Source: Myxococcales bacterium (GTDB lineage: Bacteria; Myxococcota; Polyangia; Polyangiales; Polyangiaceae). Taken from it: a stretch of DNA of 41,692 nt. The position numbers and the translations under genes are program-made. Below the pieces are notes generated by a model. It was given only the letters and a program-made list of their open reading frames with translations. It ran no database searches and was not told the DNA's origin. Positions 16,948-25,356 of the stretch are shown in pieces (within the stretch, counting starts at the first letter, position 1; every line of letters starts with the position of its first letter). The stretch spans positions 156,510 through 198,201 of the forward strand of contig PLXW01000095.1 of assembly GCA_003151595.1 (NCBI GenBank), read 5' to 3'.

Positions 16948-18492
16948 GTGTTCGAACCAACCTTCGCGCCGCGTACAGCACGTCGCGAGGTCGTGTGGCT
17001 GGTGGCAGGCGTCCTCGTCGCCAGCGTGGTTCTCGCGAGCTCGGTCCTCCGCGTCTGGCAATTCACGGTCGACGATGCGTTCATCACGCTCCGATACAGC
17101 CGGAACGTCGCCGAGGGGATCGGGCCGACGTTCAACGCCATGGGGCCCCGCGCCGAGGGGTACACGTCGTTGCTGTGGATGCTCGTGCTCGTCGTGCCGC
17201 ACCGGCTTGGCGTCGACGCGCTCACCGTCGCGAAAGGGATAAGCGTCGCGGCGACGTTCGCAACTCTGAGTGTCGTGGTCCGATGGGCGTGGTCACACGT
17301 ACGGGCTGCAGGGGTAGCTCGCGGCGCTGCGGCGTGGGCCGGTGCCGCCGCGGCGGTCGGTTTCGCCGCGCTACCGTCTACGGCGATTCACGCCGTCTCC
17401 GGCATGGAGACCCCGCTCTTCACACTGCTGCTGACGGCGATGCTGGCGACCGCCGCCGGCGTGGTCCGTGGTGAGGAGAAGGCCACGAATAGACTCGTCG
17501 TCTTGGCGCTGCTGGTCGGACTCACGCGCCCGGAAGGGAATCTCGCGGCGCTCGCCGCGATCGCGATGACCGCCGTGCTCGTGCCGCGCGCGCCGCGCAT
17601 GACGCTCGCGCTCTGCGCGGCGGTCGTCTGGATCTTGCCGATGGGCGCCTACGAGCTGTGGCGGCGCGGCTACTACGGTCTCCTCTTCCCGCTCCCGTTC
17701 TACGTGAAGCTCAACACGCCGGGGCTCCTGCCGGGTTGGCCGAGCGTGCGCGACTACCTCTGCGGGCCCGTTCTCCACTTCGGCCTCTTGCTCGTCCCGG
17801 CGCTCGTTCGACCGGCGCGATCGCTCTGGCCGATGCTCGCTGCGCTCGCCGCGCTCATCGCCTTCTTCGTCCTCCCGCAGCACTTGATGGGCTACGAGCA
17901 TCGCTACCTCGCGCCGCTCGATCCGTCGCTCGACGTGCTCGCGGGGGTCGGGCTCGCGCGCGTGGTTGCGCTCGCGACGCGCGTCCCCGCGGCGATCAAG
18001 AGTTCCGCTGCCATCGCGCTGCTCGGTGTCGGCGTGGGGCTCGAGATCGCCGATGCGCGTGGTCACCTCGCGGGCTGGGCAGCGTACGGGGACAGTCTCG
18101 CTCGCGCACACGAGCGACTTGGGCGCGATCTCCTCGCGCTCGAAATGCCCGAGGGGCGTCTCGCGATCTCGGACGCCGGCGCGGTGCCGTACCTGTCTCG
18201 CTGGTGGACGCTCGACATGATCGGTCTGAACGACGCGGCGATCGCGACGACCGGACGGCGCGACCCGGCGTCGATCCTCGGGCAACGCCCCGACGTCGTG
18301 GTCCTCGTCTCGCGTCGCGCCGATGGCTTCGAATTCGCAGAGTGGAGCCCGTGGGAGGCGCCGCTCTTCGACGCCTGCGCGGCGGCAGGGTTCGTGACGG
18401 TCGGCGCGCCGCGGCGCTTTGCGGACAACTACTGGCTCTGGGTGCTGGCTCGAGCCGGTACCAAAACGGCGCGAGGCCTCGCCGATCGCTGA
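16948..18492 (+). CDS. GT-C glycosyltransferase-like membrane protein (AftB/DDAFI-EGYTS type)
   Basis: A 514-residue polytopic protein. The first loop carries VDDAFITLRYSRN (Asp 42-43), followed by GPTFNAMGPRAEGYTSLLW and later LTRPEG. This arrangement, an Asp-Asp then an EGYT(S/N) block, is characteristic of a GT-C family that includes mycobacterial AftB-like arabinosyltransferases and many uncharacterised bacterial proteins using polyprenyl-phosphate sugars. The C-terminal 120 residues are soluble, and probably periplasmic, with LAISDAGAVPYLSRWWTLDMIGLND, a block seen widely in this family. The start is GTG at 16948. It converges on the rmd-like gene with six bases between the stop codons. 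Confidence 0.78.
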   Translation: MFEPTFAPRTARREVVWLVAGVLVASVVLASSVLRVWQFTVDDAFITLRYSRNVAEGIGPTFNAMGPRAEGYTSLLWMLVLVVPHRLGVDALTVAKGISVAATFATLSVVVRWAWSHVRAAGVARGAAAWAGAAAAVGFAALPSTAIHAVSGMETPLFTLLLTAMLATAAGVVRGEEKATNRLVVLALLVGLTRPEGNLAALAAIAMTAVLVPRAPRMTLALCAAVVWILPMGAYELWRRGYYGLLFPLPFYVKLNTPGLLPGWPSVRDYLCGPVLHFGLLLVPALVRPARSLWPMLAALAALIAFFVLPQHLMGYEHRYLAPLDPSLDVLAGVGLARVVALATRVPAAIKSSAAIALLGVGVGLEIADARGHLAGWAAYGDSLARAHERLGRDLLALEMPEGRLAISDAGAVPYLSRWWTLDMIGLNDAAIATTGRRDPASILGQRPDVVVLVSRRADGFEFAEWSPWEAPLFDACAAAGFVTVGAPRRFADNYWLWVLARAGTKTARGLADR

Positions 18493-18498
18493 TGCCCG

Positions 18499-19403
18499 CT
18501 ACCTCGCCTCACGTGCCTCCGCGAGCGCCTCGTCGAGCGCGTCGCGCACGCTCTTCTGCGGCGACCACCCCAGCGTACGCAGCTTCGACGCGTCGCCCAC
18601 GAGGCACGGCAGCTCCACGGGTCGGACGCGCGCCGGGTCGACTTCGATGCGCGCGTCGACGCCGCTCGCGGAGATCATCTCTTCGACCACGCTTCGGATC
18701 GTTCGCCCGACGCCGCTGCAGACGTTGTACGCCTCACCGGCGACGCCGCGATCGAGCAGCAAGCGATACGCGGCGACGACGTCGGCGACGTGGGAGAAAT
18801 CGCGCACCGGCTCCAAGTTGCCGACGGAAAGAGCGCCGCCGCCCTTCATCGCCGTGAGCTGTCGCGCGAACGACGGGATGGCGAACGTCGGCGCTTGCCC
18901 GCGCCCCAGGTGATTGAACGGACGCGCGGCGACGACGTGCAGGTCATACGCGCGATGAAACTGCATCGCCGTCACCTCGGCCGCGACCTTCGATGCCGCG
19001 TACGGGCTCGTCGGCAAGAGCGGCCACGACTCGTCCGCGCGCTCGCCTGGCGCGATCGACCCGTACATCTCGCCCGAGCCCACGAGGAGAATGCGAGCCT
19101 TCGGTGCCATCGCGCGCACGACCGCGCACAGGTTCACCGCGCCGAGCGCGTTCACGCGGAACGTCTCCAGCGGCGCATCGTGACTGCGCGCCACCGAGCT
19201 CACGCCCGCCAGGTGCACGACTGCGTCGGGCGCGAACTGCGAGAGCGCGCGCGTGATCGCCGCTTCGTCGAGCACGTCGATTGTCAGCTCGCCCGTGCGC
19301 GCCGGCGGACCTGCCAGCGCGAGCACCGTGTCGCCGCGCGAGGCGAAGTGCGCAACCAGATGACGTCCGACGAACCCGTCGGCTCCGGTCACCGCGACGC
19401 GCA

Positions 19404-19404
<1 letters not shown>
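18499..19404 (-). CDS. rmd: GDP-4-keto-6-deoxy-mannose reductase-like SDR
   Basis: A 301-residue extended SDR: VTGADGFVGRHL at the N-terminus, VVHLAGVSSVARS, LVGSGEMYG, SPYAASKVAAE with the catalytic Tyr/Lys, RPFNHLGRGQ and EAYNVCSGVGRTIR. The RPFNH-x-G-x-GQ and the position directly after gmd point to Rmd, which reduces GDP-4-keto-6-deoxy-D-mannose to GDP-D-rhamnose; a GDP-6-deoxytalose-type reductase cannot be excluded. The ATG at 19404 overlaps the gmd stop by one base (TGATG), showing translational coupling. The longer in-frame reading to 19488 lies within gmd and was rejected. Confidence 0.85.
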
Positions 19405-20390
<986 letters not shown>

Positions 20391-20442
20391 CTACCACACG
20401 AGATTCGCGCCGCGCGCCCTGCGATCGCATGAACTTCAGTGG

Positions 20443-20455
20443 GTTGCCGGGCAAC
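20443..20455. promoter_or_regulatory. Palindrome in the gmd/ugd divergent promoter region
   Basis: The sequence GTTGCC-G-GGCAAC is a perfect six-base inverted repeat with a one-base centre, 27 bases before the ugd start and 68 bases before the gmd start. It overlaps a possible ugd -35 (TTGCCG, 20444-20449); 17 bases further is TATGAG (20467-20472), a fair -10. Such placement fits an operator controlling one or both genes, but the symmetry is short and no cognate regulator is encoded nearby. Confidence 0.35.
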
Positions 20456-20481
20456 AAAACCCCAGCTATGAGTCCGCGATC

Positions 20482-21792
20482 ATGAAGATCTGCATGGTGG
20501 GTACGGGGTACGTGGGGCTGGTCAGCGGGGCCGGGTTCGCGGAGATCGGAAACGACGTCGTCTGCGCCGACATCGCCGCAGCCAAGATCGCGCTCCTGCG
20601 CGAAGGGAAGATCCCGATCTTCGAGCCGGGCCTGGAAGACCTCGTGCACCGCAACGTCGCCGCGGGTCGCCTCTCGTTTTCGGACGACGTGCCGGCGGCG
20701 ATCGCTTCGGCGCAGGTCATCTTCATCGGCGTCGGCACACCTCCGCGCAGCGACGGCGGCGCAGACCTCACGGCGGTCGACAAGGTCGCCGAAGCCGTGG
20801 CGGCGAGCGTCACGCGCGAAGTGGTGCTCGTCCTTAAGAGCACCGTCCCGGTGGGCACCAACGCGCGCGTCCGTCGCATCGTGCAGAACGCGAAGCACAT
20901 GGTGCACGTCGTCTCGAACCCCGAGTTCCTGAAGGAGGGGGACGCGGTCGTCGACTTCCTGCGCCCCGATCGCGTCGTCATCGGCTGCGACGCGGACGAC
21001 ACGTTCGCGCGCGACTTGATGCAGCGCCTCTACCACCCGGTGAGCCTCGACTCGGATCGCCTCGTGTGGATGTCGCCGCCCAGCGCGGAGCTCACGAAGT
21101 ACGTCGCCAACACGATGCTCGCCATGCGCATCTCGTTCGTGAACGAGATGGCGGCGCTCTGCGAGAAGGTCGGCGCAGACATTCACGAGGTGCGCTTCGG
21201 CGTCGGCAGCGATCAGCGCATCGGGCCGAAATTCCTGTACGCGGGTCCCGGCTATGGCGGCTCGTGCTTCCCGAAAGACGTGCAGGCGCTGGTGCACACG
21301 GCGCGCGAGCACGGCGTCGAGCTCGATCTCGCCGGTGCCACGCACCGGGTGAACGAACGCCAGAAGGGGACGCTCGCCCGGAAGCTGCGCGCGCACTTCG
21401 ACGGCGACCTTCGCGGCAAGCGCATCGCCATCTGGGGCATCGCGTTCAAGCCCCGGACCGACGACATTCGCGAGTCGAGCGCGCTCACGCTCATCGACGT
21501 GCTCCTCGCCGAAGGGGCCGTCGTCGTCGCGCACGATCCGGAGGCGATGGATCAGGCGCGCGAGCTTTACGGGACGAAGATCACGTTCGTCGACGACGCG
21601 TATGAAGCGGCCCGCGGCGCCGACGCGCTCTGCCTCGTGACCGAGTGGCGCCAGTACCAGAGCCCCGATTTCGAGCGCCTCAAGACCACGATGCGCAGGC
21701 CGCTGCTGCTCGACGGGCGCAACATCTGGTCGACGTACGGGCTGCGTCGTCAGGGGTTCTTGTACGAGGCGATCGGCGCGCGGTCGGAGTAG
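20482..21792 (+). CDS. ugd: UDP-glucose 6-dehydrogenase
   Basis: A 436-residue enzyme that makes UDP-glucuronate. MKICMVGTGYVGLVSGAGFAE is replaced here only as a reference to the residue 1-21 NAD-binding start; other blocks are EGKIPIFEPGL, GVGTPP, KSTVPVGT, NPEFLKEGDAVVDF, PDRVVIG, ELTKYVANTMLAMRISFVNE, and GYGGSCFPKD with the catalytic cysteine at residue 262. The ATG at 20482 starts at the first beta strand; the in-frame reading to 20344 runs into gmd and was rejected. Length is standard. Its 3' end overlaps the polymerase gene on the other strand by 43 bases. UDP-glucuronate probably feeds the polysaccharide made by this locus. Confidence 0.96.
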   Translation: MKICMVGTGYVGLVSGAGFAEIGNDVVCADIAAAKIALLREGKIPIFEPGLEDLVHRNVAAGRLSFSDDVPAAIASAQVIFIGVGTPPRSDGGADLTAVDKVAEAVAASVTREVVLVLKSTVPVGTNARVRRIVQNAKHMVHVVSNPEFLKEGDAVVDFLRPDRVVIGCDADDTFARDLMQRLYHPVSLDSDRLVWMSPPSAELTKYVANTMLAMRISFVNEMAALCEKVGADIHEVRFGVGSDQRIGPKFLYAGPGYGGSCFPKDVQALVHTAREHGVELDLAGATHRVNERQKGTLARKLRAHFDGDLRGKRIAIWGIAFKPRTDDIRESSALTLIDVLLAEGAVVVAHDPEAMDQARELYGTKITFVDDAYEAARGADALCLVTEWRQYQSPDFERLKTTMRRPLLLDGRNIWSTYGLRRQGFLYEAIGARSE

Positions 21793-23138
21793 CGGGGCAC
21801 TCGCCCGCCACGGCCCGTACCCACGTGGCGGAGGGCCAGCGTGGCAGCCTCACGGGCGGGCGCCGCGGCGCGCATGCCGCAGAGAATCAGGAGCATCGAC
21901 GTCGTGGGGATCCCGGCGAGCACGCCCGTGCCGACGACCGACCCCGCCCAGTAGATGAACGCGATCACGACCCCGAAGACGGTCGCCGCCGGGGTCGCGA
22001 CGCGCGGCACGTTCTTGCGCGTGAAGGTCCATCCGAGGAATACGACCCACAAGACAAGTCCGATGATCCCCTCCTCTGCGAGAATTCGGCCGTATTCGTT
22101 TTCGATGCCGATGACGTGCCCCGTGACGAGAGGCTTCATGAAGAACGGGATGCTGGTCCCGAACGCGCTCGCCAACCCGTTGCCGAATGGGTACGCGCGC
22201 AGGAGATCGAAGAACGACTGATTGACACTGCCGCCGATGCGCGTCTGGACGTAGTCCGTGTCGGCGAGGCTCTCGAAGCGCTGTAGGCGCTCGTTGTGCG
22301 TGACGAGGTAGACAACGCCGGCGGCGACGATGAGGAAGCCGAAGAGTGTCGCGAAGCGCATGCGAAGCGAGAGGAGCGTGCACACTGTCGCGACGCTGAG
22401 CAGAACGACGGGCGAACGCGAACCGCACAAGAAGACGCCGATGCCCGCGGCGGCGAGACCTGCGATACAGAGTAGGCGGACGCGTTTCGTCCCTTCGAGC
22501 CCGTGAAGGATGAAGGGGATGCTGAACAGCATTGTCGCGCCGTACGCTGCCGAGTGAACGAAGCAGGACGGGATGCGGTGAAAGCTCTCGCTCCCCGACT
22601 GGATGTCTTTCGTGAGGTAAATGAGCTCCGTCGTCCGGTTCAACGGGACGACCGCGTCGACGCCGTACCTGTATTCGATTCCTGCGATCACGAGCGCGAA
22701 AAGGTTGAGGAGCGCAAGCGTCGGTGCGAGTCGGTCGAGGTCGTTCCGCTCGACGCGCGCTCCCAAGACGAAGCACGGGATCATGATCGTCCACGCGCGC
22801 AAGCCGACGAGCTGTACGGCGATCGGCTGCGAACCCTCGAGCACCGGACTGTACGCCATGCAGACCGCCGGCCAGAGCACGAGCAATCGGGTCCACATGA
22901 CCGCCGCATGGCTTCGCTGCTGGATCTCGGGCGTCACGGCGCGCGGGAGGAACCCGAAGTACAGCCCGAGGAGGGCGGCGTCGAACGCGAAGTGTGTGAA
23001 GCCGTCGGGAACGCGGCCTCGGGCAAGCCCGTACAAGTAACCGACGATGAGCATCGTCTGGAGCCCTGCGGCGAGCGAACGACGCGCGGCGACGAAGGCG
23101 CCGACGAGCGCAAGGACGCAAAAGGCGGCTCCGAACAT
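21750..23138 (-). CDS. O-antigen polymerase/ligase-like membrane protein (Wzy type)
   Basis: A 462-residue polytopic protein with about eleven hydrophobic segments. The signature ENEYGRILAEEGIIGL (around residue 380) and LLRAYPFGNGLASAFG just before it form the large periplasmic loop typical of the Wzy/WaaL (Wzy_C) superfamily. The ATG at 23138 is chosen because AAGGAA stands seven bases upstream; the longer frame begins with TTG at 23222 and adds 28 basic residues without ribosome-binding site. The likely role is polymerisation of the lipid-linked repeat unit in the periplasm. The stop lies inside ugd (43-base tail-to-tail overlap), with the C-terminal 30 residues hydrophilic. Confidence 0.82.
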   Translation of the reverse strand: MFGAAFCVLALVGAFVAARRSLAAGLQTMLIVGYLYGLARGRVPDGFTHFAFDAALLGLYFGFLPRAVTPEIQQRSHAAVMWTRLLVLWPAVCMAYSPVLEGSQPIAVQLVGLRAWTIMIPCFVLGARVERNDLDRLAPTLALLNLFALVIAGIEYRYGVDAVVPLNRTTELIYLTKDIQSGSESFHRIPSCFVHSAAYGATMLFSIPFILHGLEGTKRVRLLCIAGLAAAGIGVFLCGSRSPVVLLSVATVCTLLSLRMRFATLFGFLIVAAGVVYLVTHNERLQRFESLADTDYVQTRIGGSVNQSFFDLLRAYPFGNGLASAFGTSIPFFMKPLVTGHVIGIENEYGRILAEEGIIGLVLWVVFLGWTFTRKNVPRVATPAATVFGVVIAFIYWAGSVVGTGVLAGIPTTSMLLILCGMRAAAPAREAATLALRHVGTGRGGRVPRYSDRAPIASYKNP

Positions 23139-23357
23139 CCGTTTTCCTTGGGTCCCTTCGAGACCGACGAAGCGCCGGAAAAGGCCCGGCTTGCTCAATA
23201 TCAGAACGCGGCTCGCACGCAAGGAAGGCCAAAACGAAGGAGTCGCGGTCTCCCGCAGGTGTGCGGAGCTCGCTCTCTGTTCAACTTTGCCCGCGTATCA
23301 CCGGGCCCCCTCCACCAACGCGCCACGATGCCCAGACGCGTGATAGGACGCGACGGG
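23139..23357. promoter_or_regulatory. Divergent intergenic region, polymerase gene / methyltransferase gene
   Basis: With the revised polymerase start this gap is 219 bases. On the minus strand a weak promoter candidate is TTGCGT (complement of 23217-23222), a 16-base spacer, then TATTGA (complement of 23195-23200), which would give a leader of about 50 bases. On the plus strand AGGA at about 23345-23348 serves the ATG at 23358. Confidence 0.3.
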
Positions 23358-24176
23358 ATGAAGCTCTTCGAGCACGCACGGCCAGAATGGCCCGAGAGCT
23401 GGCGGCTGTCGCACAAGTACGATCTTCTCGAGCTCGGAGCGCCGAGCCCCGAGCACCTCGGCTACCAATACGCGTACTGGGCTCGTCGCGATGCGACGCT
23501 CTCGCTGGTCGAGCGAGCAGCCGGTCCCCCCGCGCGGGTCCTCGACGTCGCTGCGGCGCAAGGGAATTTCACGCTGGCCTTGGCCGAGCGCGGTTACAAG
23601 GTCACGTGGAACGACCTGCGCGCCGACCTGGCGGACTATACACGCATGAAGCACGAGCGAGGGGACGTGGATTACCTCGCGGGCAACCTCTTCGACCTCG
23701 CGCCCCGAGAGCCGTGGGACGTCGTCGTTGCGTGCGAAGTGATCGAGCACGTCGCCCATCCCGATCAATTTCTCGCCCAGCTCTCGGCGCTCGTGAGGCC
23801 GGGCGGCCACCTCGTCTTGACCACGCCCAATGGCAGCTACTTCCGGAACCGCCTCCCTCGCTTCGACAAATGTCCGGACCCAAGCGTGTTCGAAGCGACG
23901 CAGTTCGAGCCCGAAGCTGATGGGCACATTTTCCTCCTTCACCAGGACGAGCTCCGCACAATGGCCGCGAGATCGGGACTCGAGCTCATACACGCTGCCG
24001 TACTGGCCAATCCGTTGACCAACGGGCGGCTCGGACTGAGCAAGCTGCTCAAGTTCATCCCGCGCGGCGCGGTTTCTGCGATTGAGCGAGCGACCAGCGT
24101 GCTTCCGACATTGGTGACGTCGCGGATCATGGCGACGACCGTTGCGCTACTCCGGCGGCCGATCCAGCGAGCGTGA
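23358..24176 (+). CDS. Class I SAM-dependent methyltransferase (UbiG-like)
   Basis: A 272-residue methyltransferase. The N-terminus contains WPESWRLSHKYDLLEL and GYQYAYWARRDATL; motif I is VLDVAAAQGNF (residues 61-71), motif II WNDLRADL, then VVVACEVIEHVAHPDQFL and RPGGHLVLTTPNGSYFRNRL. This is the UbiG/Methyltransf_23 pattern seen in many glycan clusters. ATG 23358 is preferred for its upstream AGGA; ATG 23328 would add ten residues. The very long upstream frame is antisense to the polymerase gene. A GT4 gene follows after three bases, so the pair is cotranscribed and probably act on the same glycan. Confidence 0.88.
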   Translation: MKLFEHARPEWPESWRLSHKYDLLELGAPSPEHLGYQYAYWARRDATLSLVERAAGPPARVLDVAAAQGNFTLALAERGYKVTWNDLRADLADYTRMKHERGDVDYLAGNLFDLAPREPWDVVVACEVIEHVAHPDQFLAQLSALVRPGGHLVLTTPNGSYFRNRLPRFDKCPDPSVFEATQFEPEADGHIFLLHQDELRTMAARSGLELIHAAVLANPLTNGRLGLSKLLKFIPRGAVSAIERATSVLPTLVTSRIMATTVALLRRPIQRA

Positions 24177-24179
24177 GGG

Positions 24180-25337
24180 ATGCGCCTCCTTCTGTGCACT
24201 CCGCAGTCCGTTCTCGAGTCCGTCGGCATCTCGCGCATCTTGATCCGTCTTGCGGATGAACTGCGTGCGACGGGGCACGACGCGCGGATCCTCGGCGCGG
24301 AGGAGATGGGATGCAGGCCCGAAAATGGCGGCGGCAGTCCCGGAGCACCATACGCTGCAGCGCTGCGCTCATACCTGATGGCGCGCGCGAACGAATACGA
24401 CGTCGTCGAGTACGACCACGAACACCTCCCGTGGGAGCGGAGAGAGTTCGACGCGCCGCGCACCTTGTTCGTCGCGCGTTCGGTGCTCCTCGTACAGCAC
24501 TTGGGGGCAATTCGCATCCCGACGAAGCAAACACTTCGCGCCATCGCCAGCGAGATCGTGCGCGGTCCCGAGAGAAAGCGCCGCCTCCGCAATCGCATCG
24601 CCATCGCCGACACGACCGTTCGCAACGCCGACCTCGTGAACCTCGCCAACCCACGCGATCGCGACGAGCTCGTGCGGCGCGGGATCGACCCTTCGCGGAT
24701 CGCGGTCATTCCGTACGCCCTCGCTGCAGAAGTTCGCGCCGCGCTCGGCGCCGCGACCAACGACGCGCCGCCACGCGATCCGATCGTCGCGTTCATCGGC
24801 ACATTCGACTACCGCAAAGGGGCAACGCATTTCGGCCCGATGCTCGAGCAGCTCGTGCGCGACGTGCCCAACGTGCGTCTGCGCCTCCTCGGCTGCAAAG
24901 GTCTCTTCGCCGACGAACGGACGGTTCGCTCGTTCTTCCCACGATCGCTGAGGTCTCGCGTCGAGGTCGTCATGACCTTCCCGCGCGAGAGGCTCGCCGA
25001 GCTGCTCTCCGATTGCAGCGTGGGGGTGTTTCCTTCGTATCTCGAATCATTCGGGCTAGGCGTCCTCGAGATGATGAGCGCTCGCCTTCCGGTCGTCGCC
25101 TTCGATGCGCCCGGACCGCCCGTGATGGTGCCACCCGATTTGCTCGTACCGCCGGGAGACGCGCGCAAGATGGCCTCGATCGTCGCCGCGCTGCTCCTCG
25201 ACAGGGAGCGACTCGCGCGCGAGCGGTCCCGCGCGAGGACGATCGCCGAGACATTCACTTGGGAAGCCGTGGCGCGTCGCACGGCCGATGCGTACGAAGC
25301 CGCGCGCGAACGGCTGCTCGCCTCCGCGCGGACGTGA
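24180..25337 (+). CDS. GT4 family glycosyltransferase
   Basis: A 385-residue GT-B retaining glycosyltransferase. It begins MRLLLCTPQSVLES with a SRILIRLADELRATGHDARIL Rossmann segment; the C-terminal half has VAFIGTFDYRKG, PNVRLRLLGCKG, and the family signature PSYLESFGLGVLEMMSARLPVVAFD with the E-x7-E pair, then DARKMASIVAALL. It therefore uses a nucleotide-sugar on the cytoplasmic side of the membrane to extend the repeat unit; which sugar is not readable. It begins three bases after the methyltransferase stop and converges on the TPR ligase gene, separated by a hairpin. Confidence 0.92.
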   Translation: MRLLLCTPQSVLESVGISRILIRLADELRATGHDARILGAEEMGCRPENGGGSPGAPYAAALRSYLMARANEYDVVEYDHEHLPWERREFDAPRTLFVARSVLLVQHLGAIRIPTKQTLRAIASEIVRGPERKRRLRNRIAIADTTVRNADLVNLANPRDRDELVRRGIDPSRIAVIPYALAAEVRAALGAATNDAPPRDPIVAFIGTFDYRKGATHFGPMLEQLVRDVPNVRLRLLGCKGLFADERTVRSFFPRSLRSRVEVVMTFPRERLAELLSDCSVGVFPSYLESFGLGVLEMMSARLPVVAFDAPGPPVMVPPDLLVPPGDARKMASIVAALLLDRERLARERSRARTIAETFTWEAVARRTADAYEAARERLLASART

Positions 25338-25340
25338 GCC

Positions 25341-25356
25341 ACGCGCAAAGGCGCGT
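25341..25356. terminator. Short hairpin between convergent genes
   Basis: ACGCGC-AAAG-GCGCGT is a perfect six-base-pair GC-rich stem with a four-base loop, filling the 19-base gap between the stops of the convergent GT4 and O-antigen-ligase-like genes. Position suggests a bidirectional terminator. There is no T-tract on either side, so it may act weakly or as an RNA-stabilising hairpin. Confidence 0.4.

Noticed and set aside
22503..23357. N-terminal extension of the methyltransferase frame
   Set aside because: The extension is antisense to the polymerase gene and has no homology-like motif; ATG 23358 with AGGA starts at the expected position.
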